Assembly (NCBI RefSeq): GCF_022387135.1
Contig: NZ_CP092462.1
Span: forward strand, 1,116,001-1,180,000
From: Comamonas sp. B21-038
Lineage (GTDB): Bacteria; Pseudomonadota; Gammaproteobacteria; Burkholderiales; Burkholderiaceae_C
Direction of reading: 5' to 3'
DNA length: 64,000 nucleotides
In this document: piece after piece, positions 58,691-64,000 of the stretch
Layout of the letters: each line of letters opens with the position of its first letter
Numbering within the stretch: the stretch's first letter is position 1
Program-made: the position numbers and the translations under genes
The notes under the pieces: generated by a model
The model's database searches: none
What the model was told of the DNA's origin: nothing
Seen by the model: the letters and a program-made list of their open reading frames with translations, nothing else

Positions 58691-59497
58691 TCAGTGCAAG
58701 CGTTTGATCCAGGCTGCCAGCGCCTGGCAGACCTGCTCGGGTTGCTCGGGCACCAGTGCGTGGCCGGCGTTGTCTATGACCTGGATGGTCACCCGCTCGC
58801 CCAGGCTTTGCCGGAGAAACTGCGCCAGGCGGCGCGGCGCAACAGTGTCCTGCGCGGCCTGCAGATCCAGAATGGGTGCGCTGCCACAGGCAAAGAAGTC
58901 ATCGACCGGTGTGGCGGCCTCGGCTTCCCGCTGCATGGCCTTGGTCTGGGGATGCCAGCCTTCCAGCCATACCGATGGGTCATGGCCTGGCGCAAAAAAC
59001 GCATGGCGGAGGTGTTCGAGGCGTTGCACCGTGGGCAACGACAGGTCGCCGCTCGCGTAGACCGAGCGCAGCACGTCGGGGTCGAACGGAGAGCCGCCAT
59101 CGGGCGTCTTGCCGGTAGATGCTGCGAGCAGGGCGACACCGCGCACCAGCTCGGGCCGGTCAGTGGCCAGGGTGCGGGCGACAAAGTTGCCAAAGGCATG
59201 GCCCGCCACCGCCACAGGTGCCAGGGCCTCGGCCTCGATCACTGCTGCGACATCGGCTGCCAGGTCATGCAGGTTGAGCCCCTGCATGGGCCCTTGGCTC
59301 GCGCCAATGCCGCGCGGCAGCGGGCGAATGATGCGCAAGCCCTCTGCGGCCAGCAGGCGGGTCAGCTGGTCGAAATCCGCCGGGCCGCGCCCCACCGATG
59401 GCAGCAGAACCAGCGCCGGGCCACTGCCTTCGTCGAAGTAGGCAAGCGTGGCGGGGCCGGGATGGATGACTTTGGCGGTGGTGGCGGGGAAGGGCAT
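58691..59497 (-). CDS. Alpha/beta-hydrolase-fold protein with Ala in place of the nucleophile
   Basis: 268 residues. Fold features are clear: LVLLPSVGRGPADFDQL (oxyanion loop), GIGASQGP, and VIDNAGHALVPEQPEQV with the catalytic His region. The nucleophile elbow, usually G-x-S-x-G, reads GHAFGN, with Ala at the Ser position. So it probably does not act as a classic serine esterase; cofactor-free dioxygenase or lyase chemistry, or a non-catalytic role, are possible. It sits 38 bp upstream of the Bug gene in the operon direction. Confidence 0.85.
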   Translation of the reverse strand: MPFPATTAKVIHPGPATLAYFDEGSGPALVLLPSVGRGPADFDQLTRLLAAEGLRIIRPLPRGIGASQGPMQGLNLHDLAADVAAVIEAEALAPVAVAGHAFGNFVARTLATDRPELVRGVALLAASTGKTPDGGSPFDPDVLRSVYASGDLSLPTVQRLEHLRHAFFAPGHDPSVWLEGWHPQTKAMQREAEAATPVDDFFACGSAPILDLQAAQDTVAPRRLAQFLRQSLGERVTIQVIDNAGHALVPEQPEQVCQALAAWIKRLH

Positions 59498-59626
59498 AGG
59501 GCTTGTGGTGGACCGTGGTGAAAGGGCAGCGCCGTTGGCAGAAGGGGACCAGCGGGGCCTTGGCGGAGGGCCTGCGTGGGTGCCGGGTTCAACGCGCCGT
59601 TGTAGAAAGCACGCTGGGCCTGCAGG

Positions 59627-60394
59627 CTAGGCAGTTTTTTGCTGTGACGCGGCAAAGCCTTCCAGGGCCAGGCCGTAGGCCAGCAGGTCGTGCATCTTTT
59701 TTTTCAGGCCATGCGTCAGCAGCACGCGGGCATGCCGCCGCAGCAACGGGGTTTGCTGCATCAGCAAGCGCGCGTGCTCCCAGGCGCGCGGCAAGACCTG
59801 CTGCGGCGCGACGACCTCATTGACGAGGCCCCAGGCCAGCGCCTGCTCGGCGTTCAGCGTCTGCCCGGTGAGCAGAAAATAGCGCCCTCGGTTGGCACCC
59901 ATCAGGTGGGGAAAGACGACATGCACGCCATCACCGGGCAGCAAGCCGGCGGTGAAGTGGGCCGAGTCCTGGAACGCAGCGGTGTCTGAGGCAATAGTGA
60001 TGTCGCTCAGCAGCGGGATTTCGGCATGGCGGTAGGCGGGGCCGTTGATGGCACTGATGACGGGCACCTCGATGTTGAGCAGGTTCATCTGCAGGTGCTT
60101 GCCTTCCCAACCAATCGGGTACCACTCGGTAGGGGTGACTGGTTTGCGCTTGTGGTTGTGGCCTTCGGCGCCGACGCGCGGGCCGCTGAACGTATCACCG
60201 GTGCCGGTGAGGATGATGATCTCGTTGTCCGGGTCGCGCCCTACATCCAGAAAGGCCTGCTCCAGTTGCGCATGGGGCTCCAGGCTCCAGTGCAGCGGGC
60301 CCTCATCGGTGTGGAAGCGCATTTCGAGGATGCCATCTTCGCGGCGCATCTTGATCATCGAATACTGATCCGCATAGGACGCAAATTTGCTCAT
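59627..60394 (-). CDS. Crotonase-superfamily hydrolase (6-oxocamphor-hydrolase-like)
   Basis: 255 residues from ATG 60394 (MSKFASYADQYSMIKMRRED). Enoyl-CoA hydratase/isomerase fold: EIIILTGTGDTFSGPRVG, VISAINGPAYRHAEIPLLSD (second oxyanion-hole strand) and HFTAGLLPGDGVHVVFPHLM with acidic/His residues as in beta-diketone hydrolases. The N-terminus resembles 6-oxocamphor hydrolase-type retro-Claisen enzymes, which cleave cyclic 1,3-diketones without CoA. With the lactonase and SDRs it fits alicyclic ring breakdown. Substrate is inferred. Confidence 0.82.
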   Translation of the reverse strand: MSKFASYADQYSMIKMRREDGILEMRFHTDEGPLHWSLEPHAQLEQAFLDVGRDPDNEIIILTGTGDTFSGPRVGAEGHNHKRKPVTPTEWYPIGWEGKHLQMNLLNIEVPVISAINGPAYRHAEIPLLSDITIASDTAAFQDSAHFTAGLLPGDGVHVVFPHLMGANRGRYFLLTGQTLNAEQALAWGLVNEVVAPQQVLPRAWEHARLLMQQTPLLRRHARVLLTHGLKKKMHDLLAYGLALEGFAASQQKTA

Positions 60395-60432
60395 GGTGGT
60401 GGGCCTTTCCTGGTGGGGGGCAGCGCTGCGTG

Positions 60433-61215
60433 TCAACCCAGAAACCGTTGCACCGCCTGCGAGAACGCGTCAGCGGCTTCGACGTTGGAGATATGCGCGG
60501 CATCCAGCGCCAGCACTGCGCCGCTTTGCACCTGGTTTGCGAGGAACTGGCCGTGCTCTGGTGGGGCAGCTTGGTCTTTGTTGCCCACGATGACCAGCAC
60601 GGGATGGGCAATGTTGGGCAGGCTGGCGCGAAAATCCATGTCGCGAATAGCGGCGCAGCAGGCGGTGTAGCCCGCAAGAGAAGTGGCGAGCATGTCGGCC
60701 TTGAAACGTGCGACGGTATCGGGATGCAAGAGGGTGAATTCGGGCGAGAAGAACCGTGCCATCACGCCATCGGCAATGTTGGCAATGCCGCCCTCGCTGC
60801 GCAGGATGGTGATGCGCGCTTGCCAAAACTGCGGCGAGGCGGTATGGGCATTGGTGTTGGCCAGCACCAGCTTGTCAAAGCGATCGGCTGCGTGGATGGC
60901 CAGGTGTATGCCGACCATGCCGCCCATTGACAGCCCGCAAAAATGCGCCTTGGCAATACCGAGATGGTCCATCAGCGCGATGACGTCCTGGCCCAGTTGC
61001 GCCATCGTGTAAGGCCCCGGCTCGCCGGACGAGGCGCCGTGGCCCCGGGTGTCATAGCGCAGCACACGGTAGTGGGCGAAGAGCGGGCGCTGCGGCTCCC
61101 ACATGGCCATGCTGGTGCCCAGCGAGTTGGAGAGCACGAGTACCGGCTTGTCTGCGCCGGCCGTCTCGTCAAACGCGTAATGGATGTGGCTGTGGTTCAG
61201 GTGGACAGTGGGCAT
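60433..61215 (-). CDS. pcaD: 3-oxoadipate enol-lactonase-like alpha/beta hydrolase
   Basis: 260 residues. PcaD-type features: VLVLSNSLGTSMAMWEPQ, YDTRGHGASSGEPGPYTM, nucleophile elbow HFCGLSMGGMVG with Ser, NTNAHTASPQFW, and catalytic His in DAAHISN. Such enzymes open enol-lactones to 3-oxoacids. No other pca genes are nearby, so the true substrate may be another lactone of this cluster; the symbol reflects family rather than proof. It starts 3 bp after the GST stop, indicating co-transcription. Confidence 0.85.
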   Translation of the reverse strand: MPTVHLNHSHIHYAFDETAGADKPVLVLSNSLGTSMAMWEPQRPLFAHYRVLRYDTRGHGASSGEPGPYTMAQLGQDVIALMDHLGIAKAHFCGLSMGGMVGIHLAIHAADRFDKLVLANTNAHTASPQFWQARITILRSEGGIANIADGVMARFFSPEFTLLHPDTVARFKADMLATSLAGYTACCAAIRDMDFRASLPNIAHPVLVIVGNKDQAAPPEHGQFLANQVQSGAVLALDAAHISNVEAADAFSQAVQRFLG

Positions 61216-61218
61216 GTT

Positions 61219-61836
61219 TCAGACTCGGGGCAAGGTGTTGGAGAACGAGGGGCGCCGCAGCAGCCGCTGGTGCAGCGATGCCAGGTTGGGCAGCTGGCTG
61301 GGCCAGTCCAGCTCAGGGAAACGGAACAGCAGCCAGCCCAGCGTGGAGCCCACGGCAATATCAGCCAGGGTGAAGACATCGCCCATGCAAAAGCGCTGCT
61401 CGCCCAGCTGCTCTGACATGGTGGCCAGCGCGTGGGATATCTTGGTGTTTTGCCGGTGGGTCCAGCTGGCGTCGCGCAAATGCGCTTCACGGACATGGGC
61501 CTCCCAGCGCACGAGGATGCCGGCATCGAGCACGCCATTGGCCAGCGCCTCCCAGCAGCGAACGTCGGCGCGCAGGCGCGGATGCGCGGGAATGAGCGGG
61601 CACCGGTCGGAGAGGGCGTCGAGGTACTCGGCGATCACCGCAGAGTCGTAGAGCGGAGTGCCGTCTTCAAGCACCAGGCAGGGGATCTTGCCCAAGGGGT
61701 TGAACTGGAAGATGGGGGAATCCTCCGCCATGACGTCGCCGATTGTGAATTCAAAGGGGATGTTTTTTTCAGCGAGTACCACCCGGACCTTGCGGGTGTA
61801 GGGGCTGGCATGGGAGCCAATGAGTTGGAGTGGCAT
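61219..61836 (-). CDS. Glutathione S-transferase family protein
   Basis: 205 residues from ATG 61836; an upstream TTG would add 11 residues. Thioredoxin-like N-domain: LIGSHASPYTRKVRVVLAEK with Ser in place of Cys at the active-site helix, then NPLGKIPCLVLEDG (cis-Pro) and LYDSAVIAEYLD (GSH gamma-Glu contact). Helical C-domain with FTLADIAVGSTLGWL. In a catabolic cluster it may isomerise or detoxify a reactive intermediate. Confidence 0.92.
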   Translation of the reverse strand: MPLQLIGSHASPYTRKVRVVLAEKNIPFEFTIGDVMAEDSPIFQFNPLGKIPCLVLEDGTPLYDSAVIAEYLDALSDRCPLIPAHPRLRADVRCWEALANGVLDAGILVRWEAHVREAHLRDASWTHRQNTKISHALATMSEQLGEQRFCMGDVFTLADIAVGSTLGWLLFRFPELDWPSQLPNLASLHQRLLRRPSFSNTLPRV

Positions 61837-61896
61837 GGAATAAAGCAGAGTAGGGAGCAACTGGACCAAGGGGCAGGCGGCGGCGCGGCTGGCGAT

Positions 61897-62649
61897 TCAG
61901 CCGATGTACATGCCGCCATTGACGTTGATGGTTTCGCCCGTCACATAGCTGGCCATGCCGGAGCAGAGGAAGGCGATGACCGAGGCGGCTTCTTCAGGCT
62001 CACCAAAGCGTTGCAGCGGGATGGCGTCTTTGACGGCACTGCCCCGGTGCGCCACCATGGCGCTGGCCATGGCGGTGTTGATCAAGCCGGGAGAGATGAC
62101 GTTGACGCGGGTGGCAGGGGCCAGCTCCAACGCCAGGCTTTTGGCCAGGCCGATGACACCGCTTTTGGCGGCGGCATAACCGGCATGCATGGCGCTGCCA
62201 CGGCTGGCGGCAACGGATGCCACCAAAACGATGGCGCTGTGGGGCCGCAGGTGCGGGATGGCGGCCTGGCACAGATGAAAGCAGCCATCGAGGTTGACGC
62301 GCAGCATGCGCTGCCATTGCTCCGTGCTTAAGTCGGCCACGAGGCCTTCGCGGTAGATATAGATGCCGGCGCAGTGGATGACACTGTCGATACCGGCGAA
62401 TCGGGCAGCCGCCTGGGCCAGCACAGAGGAGCATGCTTTGGCGTCGCAGACATCCAGCGGCAAGGCCAGGATGCGGTCGGTGGATGCGCCTTGCTCTGCC
62501 AAGGCCTGCAGTGTGGGCTTGAGCACCTCTGCGCTCAGGTCCGTCAGCACCAGCTGGGCGCCCGCCCGGTGCAGGAGCTGGGCAGTGGCTGCGCCAATGC
62601 CCCCGCCCGCGCCGGTAATCAGAACGGTTTTTCCATGGAAATCGATCAT
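61897..62649 (-). CDS. SDR-family oxidoreductase
   Basis: 250 residues from ATG 62649 with AGGAG upstream; a long upstream frame overlaps the next gene and is rejected. Classical SDR: VLITGAGGGIGAATAQLL (TGxxxGIG nucleotide loop), VIHCAGIYIY (NAG-like), catalytic Ser in VLVASVAASRG and YAAAKSG for the Y-x3-K pair. NAD(P)-dependent alcohol/ketone interconversion. Very close to the GST gene; likely oxidises an alicyclic alcohol in the pathway. Confidence 0.93.
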   Translation of the reverse strand: MIDFHGKTVLITGAGGGIGAATAQLLHRAGAQLVLTDLSAEVLKPTLQALAEQGASTDRILALPLDVCDAKACSSVLAQAAARFAGIDSVIHCAGIYIYREGLVADLSTEQWQRMLRVNLDGCFHLCQAAIPHLRPHSAIVLVASVAASRGSAMHAGYAAAKSGVIGLAKSLALELAPATRVNVISPGLINTAMASAMVAHRGSAVKDAIPLQRFGEPEEAASVIAFLCSGMASYVTGETINVNGGMYIG

Positions 62650-62687
62650 GCTGCTCCTGGTTGTTGTGGGGTAATCGGTGGGGGTGT

Positions 62688-63674
62688 TCAGTTCAGCTTC
62701 ACGCCCGAGAGCCTCACCTTGTTTTGCACGACAGCGCGCTCCTGCTGCAGGTAGTGCTTGAACTGGGCTGGCGTTTCGCTGACCGCATGGAGCGCGTACG
62801 GGGCCATGTGCTGTTGCTGGAAATCGCCTCTGGCGGTGATGGCCTGGATGTCCCGGCTGATCTTGTCTCTGAGCTGCGTGGGCAACTTGCCCGGCGCCAG
62901 GATGGCCATGTAAAAACTGGCTTCGAAATCGGCAAAGCCTGAGTCCTTGAAGGTCGGAACGTGGGGCAAGGATTGGGCGCGGTTCGGCCCGGACACTGCG
63001 AGTGCGACCAGCTTGCCGCTGTCGACATAGGGGGCGAGGACCGACACGGCGCCGAATGCCGCTTGCACCTGGTTGCCCAGCAGCCCGGTGATGACGGGCG
63101 CCAGGCCTTGGTACGGGGCGTTGAGGACTTGGATGCCTGCTTGCTGCGCCCACCATTCCATCGACAGGTGGGTGATATTGCCCAGCCCGGTTGAGCCATA
63201 GGCGATTTCGCCACGATGGGCTTTGGCGTGTGCAATGAACGCATCCAGGCTCCGCACGCCTAGCGAGGGCGGCACCACCAGCACCATGTGTGAGACGGCC
63301 ACCCGGCCGACGGGTGTTAAGCCGTTGACGGGGTCATAGGGCAGCTGGGTGTAGAGCTGTGGGTTGAGCGACAGCGTGGAGTCGCTGGCGAGCATCAGGG
63401 TGTGGCCATCGCCGGGTGCATGGGCCACGAGGTTGGCCGCAATGATCTCGTTGCCGCCGGGGCGGTTGTCCACCACTACTTGCTGTTGCCAGGTAGCCGC
63501 CAGCTCGGTCGCCAGCGCGCGTGCCATCGCGTCCATCGGCCCGCCTGCAGGTACTGGCACGACGATGCGCACCGGGCGCGCCGGGAAATCACTGGCCAGC
63601 GCCGGCAGGCAGGTGTTGGCCATGATGCAGGCGAGGATGAAGGGTGCGAGGCGGAGCGGCTTTGGTATGGGCAT
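62688..63674 (-). CDS. Bug-family TTT solute-binding protein (second)
   Basis: 328 residues from ATG 63674 (MPIPKPLRLAPFILACIMAN), signal peptide about 1-28. FPARPVRIVVPVPAGGPMDA and VVVDNRPGGNEIIAANLVA are the Bug signatures; YGSTGLGNITHLSMEWWAQQ lies where the ligand is gripped. Distinct from the 57684 protein, so the cluster may import two related acids or one substrate and one intermediate. 38 bp before the SDR gene in the direction of transcription. Confidence 0.93.
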   Translation of the reverse strand: MPIPKPLRLAPFILACIMANTCLPALASDFPARPVRIVVPVPAGGPMDAMARALATELAATWQQQVVVDNRPGGNEIIAANLVAHAPGDGHTLMLASDSTLSLNPQLYTQLPYDPVNGLTPVGRVAVSHMVLVVPPSLGVRSLDAFIAHAKAHRGEIAYGSTGLGNITHLSMEWWAQQAGIQVLNAPYQGLAPVITGLLGNQVQAAFGAVSVLAPYVDSGKLVALAVSGPNRAQSLPHVPTFKDSGFADFEASFYMAILAPGKLPTQLRDKISRDIQAITARGDFQQQHMAPYALHAVSETPAQFKHYLQQERAVVQNKVRLSGVKLN

Positions 63675-63702
63675 GCTGGGCTTTGGCTGTGCACAGCGTG
63701 GA

Positions 63703-64000
63703 TTAGCGGGACAGCCAGCCGCCATCGACGGCAATGGTGTAGCCCTGTACATAGTCGGCCGCGCTGGAGGCGAGGAACACAGCCGGCCCGGCCATGTCGT
63801 GCGGAGTGCCCCAGCGGCCGGCGGGAATGCGCTCGACGATGGCCTGGTTGCGTGCCGTATCGCTGCGCAGGTCGGCACTCATCGGGGTGGCCATGTAGCC
63901 GGGCGCCAGCGCGTTGACATTGATGTTCATGCCTGCCCATTCGTTGGCCAGCAAACGCGTCAGGCCCATTACCGCGCTTTTGGAGGCGGTATAGGACGGC
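63703..64000 (-). CDS. SDR-family oxidoreductase (5' part beyond window)
   Basis: C-terminal 98 residues of an SDR: YTASKSAVMGLTRLLANEWA holds the catalytic Y-x3-K, then NINVNALAPGYMATPM and the terminal strand GYTIAVDGGWLSR, closest in style to 2-deoxy-D-gluconate 3-dehydrogenase (KduD)-type enzymes. The cofactor-binding half lies beyond 64000. First visible gene of the minus-strand cluster. Confidence 0.92.
   Translation of the reverse strand, partial: PSYTASKSAVMGLTRLLANEWAGMNINVNALAPGYMATPMSADLRSDTARNQAIVERIPAGRWGTPHDMAGPAVFLASSAADYVQGYTIAVDGGWLSR

Noticed and set aside
61897..63156. 419-codon minus-strand frame as one gene
   Set aside because: The upstream 169 codons overlap the Bug gene in another frame; the SDR starts at ATG 62649 with AGGAG.

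Overview
The window is a high-GC chromosomal segment of a betaproteobacterium, most likely a Comamonadaceae member (Comamonas/Delftia/Acidovorax type). The inference rests on the Bug-type tripartite tricarboxylate transporter (TTT) binding proteins, the IPTL-CTERM tails, the FecI/FecR/TonB-receptor trios and overall gene style. No rRNA, tRNA, CRISPR array, complete insertion sequence or replication origin was seen.

The dominant theme is surface display. Ten genes between 4.7 and 56 kb (4754-6685, 8418-10319, 27004-28908, 30141-32057, 32169-34295, 35653-36738, 42629-44027, 49559-51535, 52089-53900, 54566-55989) encode proteins with a signal peptide, an ectodomain and a C-terminal IPTL-CTERM-type tail: a VP(T/A/S)LG-like motif, a hydrophobic helix and a basic cluster. 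Such tails are thought to be handled by exosortase H, which is not in this window. Three of them (27-34 kb) are autotransporter-passenger-like proteins in which the outer-membrane beta-barrel is replaced by this tail; a fourth paralog (25072-26721) has neither barrel nor tail. Two tail genes (lectin at 42.6-44.0 kb, Gly-rich protein at 54.6-56.0 kb) are frameshifted at G homopolymers. The passenger-like genes carry a hairpin plus T-tract just before their start codons, and most tail genes follow unusually AT-rich DNA.

Layout: 0-2 kb, Fur-box siderophore receptor (3' end outside). 2.2-4.6 kb, small genes and gene debris. 4.7-10.3 kb, two tail proteins and a REC-AraC regulator. 10.4-12.6 kb, small ORFs and a nucleotidyltransferase. 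12.6-16.8 kb, first FecI-FecR-receptor system. 17-24.3 kb, signalling block (NarL-type regulator, lone REC protein, REC-histidine kinase, CheR-like methyltransferase, 1203-residue hybrid kinase). 25-36.7 kb, passenger-like and tail proteins. 38-42.4 kb, small secreted and membrane proteins, a WD40 protein coupled to a RibA-like GTP cyclohydrolase II, and a PRC-barrel protein. 42.6-44 kb, frameshifted lectin. 44.7-49 kb, second FecI-FecR-receptor system with a Fur box. 49.5-56 kb, three more tail proteins. 56.1-57.2 kb, small genes. 57.7-64 kb, a one-directional catabolic cluster (two Bug proteins, two SDRs, GST, enol-lactonase-like and crotonase-like hydrolases, alpha/beta hydrolase).

How it may fit together: iron-responsive sigma/anti-sigma systems control receptor genes, the multi-REC kinase block may set a surface or motility state, and the tail proteins form a diversifying surface repertoire built by duplication, module swapping and possible slipped-strand switching. 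These functional links are inference; the domain calls are read from the translated sequence without database searches.
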